A stretch of 64,000 bases of DNA. Origin: JAWKSY01 sp041402125. Lineage in GTDB: Bacteria; Planctomycetota; GCA-002687715; DRQF01. Made by a program: the position numbers and the translations under genes. Location of the stretch: contig JAWKSY010000020.1 of NCBI GenBank assembly GCA_041402125.1, positions 1 to 64,000 on the forward strand. The letters run 5' to 3'. Positions 50,182 to 59,500 of the stretch are shown here, one piece after another (within the stretch, counting starts at the first letter, position 1; every line of letters starts with the position of its first letter). Under the pieces are notes generated by a model. The model did no database searches. It was given only the letters and a program-made list of their open reading frames with translations, and was not told the origin of the DNA.

Positions 50182-51313
50182 GTGAGAGGTCTGGTGCTGG
50201 CACTCGCGGCCCTGACGGCCGCCCTCTTCCTCTATCTCGCCTGGTCGTCCGCACGGGTGCCGGTCGCGGACCGCGGTCCGCGTCGGTCGGCGCCGCCGGC
50301 CGCGGCCCCGCCCCGACCCCCGCGCCGCCGATCTCGCGGCGCGACCCGCGCGAGGGCACGCCGCGCGACGCCTCGAGGCCCACCCGATCCCGTTCCCGGC
50401 GGCGCGTGGGCGCACGGCCGGCTCCTCGCGCGCGAGGAGCTCGTCGACGGGGCGACGATCCTCGGAGCGCGTCCGGCCCTCGCCACGATGCTCTACACGA
50501 TCGGCTTCGCCGACGCCGGGGCGGGGGAGGTCGAGTTCGTCACGCGCATCCCGCGTCCCGCGGGCGGTCGTCTCGCGATCGTCGCCGCGCGCTTCGACCC
50601 GCCGCCCTCGGGCCTCTACCAGGCCGGCGAGGGTTTCTACGCCGTCTACCACTGGCCGCGCCGCGTCGAGGGCGTCCGCATCTCCCAGGAGTTCGACGTC
50701 GACATCGCCGACGCGCACGGCTTCGGTCCGGAGCGCGAGGGAGGAGGTGCCGGGCCCGCGAGAGGCGGCGGCCTGGCTCGCCCCCGAGCTCTGGATCGAG
50801 AGCGAGGACGAGAACGTGAAGGCCCTCGCGGCCGGGATCCGGGGCACCTCGAGACGCGAGGTGGTGGCCGGCGTCGCCGAGGTCGTCTCGCGCACGCTGA
50901 GCGCGGAAGCCCGACGTGACACTCGCGGCGCCGCGCGCGCCGCCGCGGCGTCGACGGCTCCGCTTCCGGCCTCCTCGCGCCAGCACTGCGACCTCTTCGT
51001 CGCGCTCTGCCGGGCGAGGGGGATCCCCGCGCGTTTCGTCGAGGGGTTCTGCGACGACGCGGTGGGGCCGCAACACTACTGGGTCGAGGTGCTGCTCCCG
51101 CGTCGCGGCTGGCGCATCGTCGATCCCTGGCTCGCCGCGCGCGGAACCGCGGTCCTCGGCGAGACGTCGGACCTGCGCCTACCCCTCTCGTTCCGGACGC
51201 ACGACGAGGCCCTCGGCGGCTACCACCTGTGCTTCCTGCACGCCTCGCGGGACGGCCAGCTCGCCGGCTGGCGCGACTTCAAGTGGCACTACACGCTGCT
51301 CGGGCGCCGCTGA
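50182..51313 (+). CDS. Membrane-anchored transglutaminase-like protein, apparent frameshift(s)
   Basis: About 376 aa when joined. One N-terminal TM helix (LVLALAALTAALFLYLAW). An Arg/Pro-rich stretch (50290-50400) may itself be misread, since another frame there gives more protein-like text (AARRLEAHPIPFPAARG). The frame breaks at 50739-50741; removing one G joins GFGPEREEEVPGPREAAAWL. The C-terminal transglutaminase core has the triad: Cys in SRQHCDLFVALCRARGIPAR, His in QHYWVEVLLPRRGW and Asp in RIVDPW. Such domains act as cysteine proteases or amidases, or cross-link proteins. Convergent with the M17 gene, with a clear hairpin between. Confidence 0.78.
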
Positions 51314-51342
51314 CCCGTCCCGCCCATTTGGGGCGGGACGGG
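51314..51342. terminator. Perfect bidirectional hairpin terminator
   Basis: A perfect 12-base stem (CCCGTCCCGCCC with GGGCGGGACGGG) with a five-base loop ATTTG begins directly after the transglutaminase stop and precedes the end of the convergent M17 gene. Confidence 0.7.
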
Positions 51343-51356
51343 AGCACGCGATGCGA

Positions 51357-52916
51357 TCAGCCGCGCGCCCAGAGCGCGGCCATCGCGACGAGCGGCGCGG
51401 CGGTGGGACGGCCGTGCTGCCAGTTCGATCCCTCGGCCGCGCTGCCTCCGATGTCGACGTGCGTGTAGGCGATCGGCCGCTCGGATTCGGGGCCGTGCTT
51501 CGCGAGTCCCGAGGCGATCGAAAGGAAGGCCATCGGGAACTGGTGCCCCCGCGGCGTGGCCGAGCTCGGCGCGTTGTTGCACGTCAGGGTGTCGTCGGCT
51601 CGGCTGTGCGGCTTGACGAAGTCCCAGTCCTCGCGGCGCAGGCGCGAGAGGTCGAAGCAGTCGCCCCAGACCTCGCCGCACTCCTCGAGGCGCGCCGCGA
51701 CGCGCACTCCGCGGGCGGGGCGGTTGTCGAGCGCGATCGTGTAGGGGCCGACCGCGCGGCCGGCGTGACCGGTGAGGGTCGCGAGGCTGAGGATGCGCGG
51801 GTTGACCGACTTGAGCGCCTCCTCGCGGAGGTGCGAGAGGAGCTCGGCGAGCACGAGCCGTCCCTCGGCGTCGGTGTTGCCGATGCGGCAGCGGACGCCG
51901 GCGTGGCTCGTGATGATCTCGTCGGCGACGAAGCAATCCGAGCCGATGCTGTTGCGCACGCAGCCGATCTCGGCCACGACGCGGACGCCCTTCGGCTGCA
52001 GCGACGCGACCGTCCGCAGGAAGCCGGCCGCGTTGGCGCCGCCGCACTTGTCGCGGCTCATGCCGGCCATGACGCCGTTGACCTTGAGGTCGGCGCCGCC
52101 GGTGTCGTAGCTCAGGCCCTTGCCGGCGATCAGGATCGTCTCGGTGATGTCGCCGCCCGGGTCGTACTCGAGGCGGACGACGCGCGGGTGGTGGCGCTCG
52201 ACGCCCCAGGACGCGCGCGCGACGGCCCCGGCGAGGGGATACTGTCCGTCGATGGTCGCGCGGTCGGCGATGACCTTCACCTTCACCGAGGTGCCGGCGA
52301 AGGCCTCGCGCATGAGGTCGGCCATGCGGGGCGGGGCCATGCGCTCGGGCTCGGTCCCGCCGAGATCCCGGGCGAGGCGGCGGCCCGCCTCGACGGCGCT
52401 GACGTAGCGGGCGAGGGACTCGCCGTCGTCGCCGGCCGCGAAACCGATCGCGCGGACCGGCTCGAGCTCGTGCTCGCCGTGGGCCTCGCGGCCCTCGAGG
52501 GGCTCCCAGAGGCCGCCGAGCGCGCCGAGCAGCGAGACGGCGCGCGCCTCGCGGAACAGCGCATCGGAGGGCACGCCGCCGAGGAGGAGGAATGGGCGCG
52601 TCGAGCCGGCGTCGCGCGCGCGGCGGAGGCCGGAGGCCGCGGCGTCGGCGAAGCGGCGCACGTCGTCCTGGTCGCGATCGAGCGGACCCGTCGGGGCGTG
52701 CACGAGACGCCCGCCGGCGAGTTCCGGCGCGGGATAGAGCGCGAGGGCCCCCGGCGCGCTGCGATCCACGGCGGCCGCGGCCGCGAGGACCGAGGCCACG
52801 GGGCCGCAACCCTCGAAGGCGCCGGCGGGACCGACCGCGACGACGGCATCGAAGGAGCCGCCGCCGGAGAGGGCGGCGAGGGGATCGGCGACGGGGATGA
52901 GTTCGGCCTGGGCCAT
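51357..52916 (-). CDS. M17 leucyl-aminopeptidase family protein (NPEPL1-like)
   Basis: 519 aa. C-terminal catalytic domain with ILIAGKGLSYDTGGADLKV (metal-binding Lys and Asp), MSRDKCGGANAAGFL and the diagnostic GNTDAEGRLVLAELL. The TYDTGG-type sequence and the K-C-GGA variant are closer to the NPEPL1 subgroup than to PepA, whose form is FDSGG and MKxDMGGAA. Ligand Asp and Glu residues are present, so activity is likely. The N-terminal domain (1-170) is the typical poorly conserved hexamer-forming part. No signal peptide, so cytoplasmic. ATG at 52916 is the first in frame. Confidence 0.88.
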   Translation of the reverse strand: MAQAELIPVADPLAALSGGGSFDAVVAVGPAGAFEGCGPVASVLAAAAAVDRSAPGALALYPAPELAGGRLVHAPTGPLDRDQDDVRRFADAAASGLRRARDAGSTRPFLLLGGVPSDALFREARAVSLLGALGGLWEPLEGREAHGEHELEPVRAIGFAAGDDGESLARYVSAVEAGRRLARDLGGTEPERMAPPRMADLMREAFAGTSVKVKVIADRATIDGQYPLAGAVARASWGVERHHPRVVRLEYDPGGDITETILIAGKGLSYDTGGADLKVNGVMAGMSRDKCGGANAAGFLRTVASLQPKGVRVVAEIGCVRNSIGSDCFVADEIITSHAGVRCRIGNTDAEGRLVLAELLSHLREEALKSVNPRILSLATLTGHAGRAVGPYTIALDNRPARGVRVAARLEECGEVWGDCFDLSRLRREDWDFVKPHSRADDTLTCNNAPSSATPRGHQFPMAFLSIASGLAKHGPESERPIAYTHVDIGGSAAEGSNWQHGRPTAAPLVAMAALWARG

Positions 52917-52993
52917 GTTCGTGCTCCGCTCGGGGTGGGGAAGTCTCCTTCTAACCGCCCTCGCGAGGGCTGTCCACCGCGCCCCGGGCGTCC

Positions 52994-52999
52994 TATCCT
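52994..52999 (+). promoter_or_regulatory. Candidate -10 element (TATCCT) for the BtuF-like gene
   Basis: TATCCT lies in CCCCGGGCGTCCTATCCTCG, almost identical to CCCCGGGCGTCGTATCCTCG before the Lhr gene (56496-56515). It is 22 bases before the GTG at 53021. Confidence 0.45.
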
Positions 53000-53020
53000 C
53001 GGGCGGCGCGTCCCGCCGCG

Positions 53021-53872
53021 GTGACGCGCTCCGACCGCCCCGATCGACGAGAGGAACGACTCCTGCGCGGACCGCGACGCATCGTCTGCCTGACCGAGGA
53101 AACGACCGAGGCGCTCTACGCCATGGGCGAGGAGGATCGCATCGTCGGCATCTCGACCTTCACCCGGCGGCCGCCGCGCGCGGCGCGCGAGAAGCCCAAG
53201 GTCAGCCAGTTCATCCGCGCCGACGTCGAGGCGATCCGGGCGCTCGAGCCGGACCTCGTCCTCGCCTTCTCGGACCTCCAGGCCGACATCTGCGCCGAGC
53301 TGATCCGCGCCGGACTCGAGGTCTACGCCTTCAACCAGCGCTCCGTCGCCGGCGCGATCGAGATGGTCCGCATCCTCGGCCGGCTCATCGACGAGCGCGC
53401 GAAGGGCGAGGCCCTCGCGTCCGGCTACGAGCGCGGACTCGACGAGGTCCGCGCCCGGGCGGCGACGCTGCCGCGCCGGCCCCGCGTCTACTTCGAGGAG
53501 TGGCCCGAGCCGATCATCACCGGCATCCGCTGGGTGGCCGAGCTCGTCGAGATCGCCGGCGGGGTGGACTGCTTCCCCGAGCTCCGCGAGAAGCCGCTCG
53601 CGGCCGACCGGATCGTGGATCCCGCGGAGGTCGTGGCGCGGGCGCCCGATCTCTACCTCGCCTCGTGGTGCGGCAAGCGCTTCTCGCCCGAGGAGGCCCG
53701 CGCCCGTCCGGGCTTCGCGGCGGCTCCCTTCACCGTCGACGAACGCATGCGGGAGATCGACTCGCTCATCATCCTCGCGCCGGGTCCGGCCGCGCTCACC
53801 GACGGCGTCGCGGCCCTCGAGACGGAGATCCGGCGCGCGGCGGCGCTCCCGCCGGCCGGGGGCGGCGCGTGA
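53021..53872 (+). CDS. BtuF-like cobalamin/siderophore-binding-fold protein without signal peptide
   Basis: 283 aa, GTG start. Class III periplasmic-binding fold: PRRIVCLTEETTEALYAMG, IVGISTFT, ADVEAIRALEPDLVLAF, GLEVYAFNQRSVAGAI, and RPRVYFEEWPEPIITG in the C-lobe. These match BtuF-type vitamin B12-binding proteins. No signal peptide or lipobox precedes the fold, and no better start exists upstream, so it is probably cytoplasmic; such variants exist and may be sensors or scavengers. The stop overlaps the methyltransferase start by GTGA, suggesting linked function, perhaps with corrinoids. Confidence 0.8.
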   Translation: MTRSDRPDRREERLLRGPRRIVCLTEETTEALYAMGEEDRIVGISTFTRRPPRAAREKPKVSQFIRADVEAIRALEPDLVLAFSDLQADICAELIRAGLEVYAFNQRSVAGAIEMVRILGRLIDERAKGEALASGYERGLDEVRARAATLPRRPRVYFEEWPEPIITGIRWVAELVEIAGGVDCFPELREKPLAADRIVDPAEVVARAPDLYLASWCGKRFSPEEARARPGFAAAPFTVDERMREIDSLIILAPGPAALTDGVAALETEIRRAAALPPAGGGA

Positions 53873-54484
53873 GCTCCGGACCGACGATCGCGCTCGCCTC
53901 GCTCTACGACGACGCCGAGGAGGGCTGGGATCTCGATCGCGAGGAGAAGCGCGCCGTCGAGGCCTACTCGACGCCGGGCGCCTCCGCCTACGGCGAGATC
54001 CCGGAAGCCTCCGCGCGACGGCTCCTCGCCTGGCTGCGGCTCGGCCCCGAAGACGTCTTCCTCGACCTGGGTTCGGGCGCGGGACGTCTCGTCATGCAGG
54101 TCGCGCTCGAGACCCCGGCCGGACTCGCGACCGGCATCGAGGCGGCCCCGACGCGGGACGCGCTGGCCCGGCGCGCGCTCGGCCGGGCGATCGAGCGGGG
54201 CCGCGAGGACCTCGCCGAGCGCGTCCGCTTCCGGGCCGGCGATCTCGCCGCGCTCGACTGGCCGCCGGCGACGGTGATCTACATGGGGTCGACCTGCTTC
54301 TCGGACGACCTCATGATCGCGATCGCGCGCCGCGCCGCCGCGCTTCCGCGGTTGCGCCTGATCGCCTCGACGCGGGACTGGCCGGCGGCGGCCGTGGCCC
54401 GGTTCCGGGGCGCGCGCCGACTGGAACCTGCCCATGACCTGGGCCGACAAGGTGACCCTCCGACTGCACGAACCCCGCCGCTGA
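53869..54484 (+). CDS. SAM-dependent class I methyltransferase, one apparent frameshift
   Basis: About 205 aa when joined. GTG start overlapping the BtuF-like stop. Motif I VFLDLGSGAGRLVMQVAL binds SAM; GIEAAPTRDALARRAL is motif II with an acidic residue; VRFRAGDLAALDW is motif III; VIYMGSTCFSDDLM is motif IV. The frame shifts near 54417-54418; removing one C gives ARDWNLPMTWADKVTLRLHE and a stop at 54482-54484. Without the correction the frame would run on into the kinase gene, which is an artefact. Substrate unknown. Confidence 0.82.
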
Positions 54485-54545
54485 ACCGTGTTTCGGAACC
54501 TCGGCGCCCCGCCCCGGGGGCGCGCGACGCGCGCGGCGTCCCTGC

Positions 54546-54551
54546 TATACT
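54546..54551 (+). promoter_or_regulatory. Candidate -10 element (TATACT) for the second sigma-kinase pair
   Basis: TATACT lies 20 bases before the ATG at 54572, leaving a short leader that contains GGCGGAGGAG as ribosome site. Confidence 0.45.
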
Positions 54552-54571
54552 CGCGGCGGAGGAGCCGTCCC

Positions 54572-55156
54572 ATGACCGGAGAGCCCGGACGACCGGATAC
54601 CGTCGTGCAGCTGCTCGATCGCGTGCGTCGCGGCGACGCCTCCGCGTCGAGCGAGCTGCTGCCGCTCATCTACGAGGAGCTGCGCGGGCTCGCCCAGTCG
54701 ATCTTCCGCGCGCAGAATCCCGGTCACACCCTGCAGCCGACCGTGCTGGTCCACGACGCCTTCGTGCGTCTCGTGCAGAGCGACGTCCAGCTCGAGGGCT
54801 CGCGCCACTTCTACGCGGTCGCCGCGAAGGCGATGCGCCAGATCCTGACGGATCACGCCCGCGCCCGGCACGCGCAGAAGCGCGGCGGAGAGTGGGCGCG
54901 CGTCACGATCTCCGACCGCGCCGTCAGCGGCGGCGAGTTCGGCGACGTCGACGTGCTCGACCTCGAGGAGGCGATGGAGGATCTCGCGCGGCTCAACCCG
55001 CGGCACGCCCAGCTCGTGGAGCTCCGCTTCTACGGCGGCCTCACGATCGAGGAGGCGGCGGAGGAACTCGGCGTCTCGCGCCAGACCGCGGTCAACGACT
55101 GGACGATGGCCCGGGCCTGGCTCCGGCGCGAGCTGAGCCGGGGACGCGAGGGGTGA
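54572..55156 (+). CDS. ECF sigma factor (TIGR02999-type)
   Basis: 194 aa. Region 2: LIYEELRGLAQSIFRAQNPG, TLQPTVLVHDAFVRLVQ, SRHFYAVAAKAMRQILTDHA with the typical HFYAVAA and DHARARHAQKR of the ECF group common in Acidobacteria and Planctomycetota. Region 4: LVELRFYGGLTIEEAAEELG and VSRQTAVNDWTMARAWLRRE. Start set by GGAGGAG. The next gene, a Ser/Thr kinase, overlaps by GTGA, so sigma and kinase are made together. It belongs to another ECF group than the sigma factor at 21892. Confidence 0.9.
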   Translation: MTGEPGRPDTVVQLLDRVRRGDASASSELLPLIYEELRGLAQSIFRAQNPGHTLQPTVLVHDAFVRLVQSDVQLEGSRHFYAVAAKAMRQILTDHARARHAQKRGGEWARVTISDRAVSGGEFGDVDVLDLEEAMEDLARLNPRHAQLVELRFYGGLTIEEAAEELGVSRQTAVNDWTMARAWLRRELSRGREG

Positions 55157-56271
55157 CCGCGAACCGCTACGAGCGGATGAACGAACTCCTGGTCCAGGCC
55201 CTCGAGCGTCGCGCGGCGGAGCGGGACGACTTCCTCGTCGCGTCCTGCGGCGACGACGTCGAGCTGCTGGCGGAGCTCCGCGAGCTCGTCGCGCACAGCA
55301 CGGCCGAGGAGGACGACGCCTTCTCCGAGTCGCGACTCGCGCGCAAGCGCAGCCTCGTCGGCGAGGCGCTCAGCCGGGGGCTCTCCCGCGGCGAGGAGAT
55401 GGGCGGCGCGCTGGCGGAGCCCACGCGCGTCGGCGCCTACCGGGTCGTCGAGAAGATCGGCGAGGGCGGGAGCGGCATCGTGTTCCGCGCCGCCGCCGGC
55501 GACGGAGCGGACGTCGCGCTCAAGGTCCTCCGCACCCCCGAGGCCTCCACGAAGGCGCTGCGCCGCTTCCGCCGCGAGTGCCAGATCCTCGAGCAGCTCG
55601 ACCACCCCGGCATCGTCCGCATCCTCGACTGGGGGGTGGGCGAGGCGGAGACGGCGGTCGGGTCCTTCACGCTCCCGTACCTGGCGATGGAGTTCATCGA
55701 CGGCCGGACGGTGCCGCGCTGGATCGCCGAGGACGCGCCGACGCTCGGCGAACGCGTCGCGCTGGCCGCGGGCGTGGCGGACGCCCTGGCCCACGCCCAC
55801 GCCGTCGGCGTGCTCCACCGCGACCTCAAGCCGGGCAACGTCCTCGTCGAGGCCGACGGCCGGCCGCGCGTGCTCGACTTCGGCGCCGCGGTGATGCGCT
55901 CGATCGAGGAGGAGGAGAGCGGGACCCGGCTCACCGGCACCGGGCAGATCATCGGCACCATGGCCTACATGGCGCCGGAGCAGGTCGCCGGCGACAGCAG
56001 TCTCGTCGACGCGCAGACCGACATCTACGCCCTCGGCGCGCTCCTCTACGAGATGATCTCCGGCGAGCCGCCCCATGACCTCGAGGGACTCTCGCTCCTC
56101 GCCTCGATCCGGCGGATCCGCGAGGAGGACCCGCGACCCCTCAAGAAGGTCGCCCCGGGCTGCCCGCGATCGCTCGCGGCGCTCGTCCAGCGCGCGCTCG
56201 CGCGTCGCCCCCGGGACCGCCACGCCGACCTGCGCGCCCTCGCCCGCGACCTCCGCGCGCGGCGCTGGTGA
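55153..56271 (+). CDS. Cytoplasmic Ser/Thr protein kinase coupled to the ECF sigma factor
   Basis: 372 aa, GTG start. N-terminal about 95 residues are helical and acidic, with ERMNELLVQALERRAAER, the region that often precedes kinases paired with this sigma group. Kinase: VVEKIGEGGSGIVFRAA (P-loop), VALKVLR (Lys), VLHRDLKPGNVLV (catalytic Asp), RVLDFGAAVM (DFG), GTMAYMAPEQ. No TM helix, unlike the usual long kinases of this group that carry TPR or WD40 tails; here the protein ends soon after the kinase fold. Likely phosphorylates the co-made sigma factor or another regulator. Confidence 0.9.
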   Translation: MTANRYERMNELLVQALERRAAERDDFLVASCGDDVELLAELRELVAHSTAEEDDAFSESRLARKRSLVGEALSRGLSRGEEMGGALAEPTRVGAYRVVEKIGEGGSGIVFRAAAGDGADVALKVLRTPEASTKALRRFRRECQILEQLDHPGIVRILDWGVGEAETAVGSFTLPYLAMEFIDGRTVPRWIAEDAPTLGERVALAAGVADALAHAHAVGVLHRDLKPGNVLVEADGRPRVLDFGAAVMRSIEEEESGTRLTGTGQIIGTMAYMAPEQVAGDSSLVDAQTDIYALGALLYEMISGEPPHDLEGLSLLASIRRIREEDPRPLKKVAPGCPRSLAALVQRALARRPRDRHADLRALARDLRARRW

Positions 56272-56343
56272 GGCCCTCCGGGCCGGCCGCGACATTTTTC
56301 CGGGAATCCCTGATCGGTCCGCCCGCGCTTGCCGTGAGGCCCT

Positions 56344-56365
56344 CGAGGGGGGACTTCCCCCCTCG
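56344..56365 (+). terminator. Hairpin after the kinase gene
   Basis: A nine-base stem (CGAGGGGGG with CCCCCCTCG) and a four-base loop ACTT, 73 bases after the kinase stop. No T run follows. It lies in the 273-base gap before the Lhr gene, which otherwise holds only the promoter motif at 56507. Confidence 0.45.
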
Positions 56366-56506
56366 CCTCCGGCGGACGGGGCCCCGCTCCCCGCCCGACC
56401 GGGCGCGTCGGACGTCGTCGCGACCCGGAGGTCGGAGGAGGAGAGTGGCGCCGGGAGCGGGGGGGAAGCCCTCTCCCGGCGCCTCGCTCTCGTTCCCCGG
56501 GCGTCG

Positions 56507-56512
56507 TATCCT
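56507..56512 (+). promoter_or_regulatory. Candidate -10 element (TATCCT) for the Lhr-Nei operon
   Basis: TATCCT in a 20-base context almost identical to that before the BtuF-like gene; 38 bases upstream of the ATG at 56545. Confidence 0.45.
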
Positions 56513-56544
56513 CGAACCGTGAGGTCGCGAGGAGGAGCGGGGTG

Positions 56545-59500
56545 ATGACGGGGCGGGGCGGGGACGACGACGAGGCCTTCGCCTTCGCGCACCCGATCGT
56601 CCGCACCTGGTTCGAGGAGGCGCTCGGCGCGCCCACCCGCGTCCAGCGGATGACCTGGCCCCTGATCGCGGCCGGTCGCTCGGCGCTCGTCCTCGCGCCG
56701 ACGGGATCCGGCAAGACCCTCGCGGCCTTCCTCTACGCCCTCCAGCGACTGGCCTTCTCCGGCGACGACGCGGAGCCCGAGGGCTGTCGCGTCCTCTACG
56801 TCTCGCCGCTGAAGGCGCTCGGCGCCGACGTCGAGCGCAACCTGCGCGCGCCGATCAGCGGGCGCGCCGCGGTGGCGGCGCGCGAGGGGGTCGCGGTGCG
56901 CACGCCGCGCGTCGGCATCCGCAGCGGCGACACCCCGGCGGCCGAGCGCGAGGCGCAACGCCGTCGGCCGCCCGAGATCCTGATCACGACGCCCGAGTCG
57001 CTCTACCTCATGCTGACCTCGCGGGCGCGAGGGACTGCGCTCGGTCGAGACCGTCATCGTGGACGAGATCCACAACGTCGCGGCCACGAAGCGCGGCAGC
57101 CACCTCTTCCTGAGCCTGGAGCGGCTCGAGCGCGGTCAGCGGCGGAGAGCGTCGCGACGCCGCTCCAGCGCATCGGGCTCTCCGCGACGCAGCGGCCGCT
57201 GGAGGAGATCCGGGACCTGCTCGCAGGCGCCGAGGTGCGGGGCGAGCGACGGCCGCAGACGTCGCCGTCGTCGACGCGGGGCCAGCGCGGCTCGAGATCC
57301 GGGTCGAGGCGCCGGCCGAGAGACATGCGGGATCCCGGTCCCGAGGCGATTCCCAGCGGCCCCGCCGACGCGCCCCCCGGGCGTCCTCGATGTGGCCCGC
57401 CATCCATCGCGCCTCGTCGCGCTCATCCCGCGCCCACCACTCGACGATGATCTTCGTGAACAGCCGACGGCTCGCCGGAGCGCCTCGCGGCGGCGCTGAA
57501 CGAACTCGCCGAGGAAGTCATCTCGCTCACCACGGGTCGATGGCGAAGGAGGTCCGCGCGGAGGTCGAGGACCGGCTGAAGCGCGGCACGCTGCCCGCCA
57601 TCGTCGCGACGAGTTCCCTCGAACTCGGCATCGACATGGGAGCCGTGGATCTCGTCGTGCAGGTCGAGGCGCCGCCCAGCGTCGCCTCGGGATTGCAACG
57701 TCAGGCGCGCAGGACACGGGGTCAGTCCAGACCTCGCGCGGCGTCATCGTGCCGAAGCACCGGGGCGAACTGCTCGCCACCGCCGCCGCGGTCTCGTCGA
57801 TGGGGCGGGGCGAGGTCGAGCGCACGCGCTATCCGCGCAACCCGCTGGACGTCCTCGCGCAGCAGATCGTCGCCGCGGTCGCGATGGATCCCCTCCCGCG
57901 ATCCGAACTCCTCGATCTCGTCCGGGGCGCCGCCCCCTTCGCGGACCTGCCGGAGTCGGCCTTCGACGGCGTGCTCGACATGCTCTCGGGGCGATACCCC
58001 TCGGACGACTTCGCCGAGCTCCGGCCGCGGATCGAATGGGATCGGGCCACCGACCGCCTCGAGGCGCGTCGCGGGGCGCAGCGCATCGCGCTGACCTCCG
58101 GCGGGACGATCCCCGACCGCGGGCTCTACCGCGTCCACCTCGTGGGCGAGGACGGGCGGGGGCGCGGCCGCATCGGCGAGCTGGACGAGGAGATGGTCTT
58201 CGAGTCGCGCGTCGGCGAGATCTTCCGGCTCGGCGCGAGCACCTGGCGCATCGAGGAGATCACGACCGACGCCGTCCTCGTGTCGCCGGCGCCGGGCGAG
58301 GCGGGCAAGATGCCCTTCTGGCGCGGGGAGGGCCCGGGGCGACCGGTGGACTTCGGGCGCGCGATGGGCGCGCTCGCGCGGCGCCTCGAGACCCTGCCCG
58401 AGCCGGACGCGCGACGTCTCCTCGCCGAGGACTGCGGCTTCGACGAGGCGGCCGTCGCCAACCTGCGCGCTCACCTCGACGATCAGCGCGCCTGTGGCAG
58501 CGCGGTCCCGACCGACCGGCGCATCGTCCTCGAGCGCTTCCTCGACGAGGTGGGGGACTGGCGGGTGCTGCTCCTCAGCCCCTTCGGCTCGCGCGTGCAC
58601 GTCCCCTGGGCGACGGCCGTCCGGCGGCGCATCGCGGACTGGACGGGCGGCGAGGTGGACGAGCTCCACTCCGACGACGGCATCCTCTTCCGGTTTCCCG
58701 GCGCGAGCGAGCCGCCCCCGCCCGAGCTCTTCCTGCCCGACGCCGACGAGGCCGAGGAGATCGTCCTCCGCGAGGTCTCGGGGACGGCGCGCTTCGCCAC
58801 CGCCTTCCGCGACGCCGCGTCGCGTTCGCTGCTGCTGCCGCGCCGACGTCCCGGCGAGCGGACGCCGCTCTGGCTGCAGCGCCGGAAGTCGGCCTCGTTG
58901 CTGGCGGTCGTCTCGCGCTTCGAGGACTTTCCCGTCGTCTTCGAGGCGCACCGCGAGTGCCTGCGCGACGACTTCGACCTGCCGGCCTTCCGCGAGATCC
59001 TCCGCGGGATCCGCGACCGCGAGATCGAGGTCGCGCTGCGCGACACCGATCGCGCCTCGCCCTACGCCTCGTCGCTGATGTTCGCGTACACGGCCGCCTT
59101 CCTCTACGACGGCGACCAGCCGCTCGCCGACCGCCGCGCGCAGATCCTCAGCCTCGATCAGGATCGCCTGCGGGAACTCCTCGGGGAGGCCGAGCTCCGG
59201 GCCCTCCTCGACCCCGCCGCGATCGACGAGGTCGAGGCTTCGCTGCAGGGGCTCGACCTCCGGCGGCCGCCCCGCGACGCGGACGAGCTCCGCGACCTCC
59301 TCCGGACCCTCGGCGACCTGACGCGGGAGGAGATCGCGGCGCGCGGCGCCCCGGAGGATCTCGTGACGGCGGGCCTCGACGAGCTCGTCGCCCGGCGCCG
59401 CGTCCTCCGGCTGCGAATCGCCGGCGAGGAGCGATACGCCATCGCCGAGGAGGCGGGCCGCTACCGCGACGCGCTCGGCGCGCCGCCGCCGCCCGGACTG

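Noticed and set aside
52897..56271. Single 1124-residue protein joining methyltransferase and kinase
   Set aside because: The join is produced by one extra base near 54417 and by reading through the sigma-factor gene in the wrong frame; three separate genes explain the sequence.
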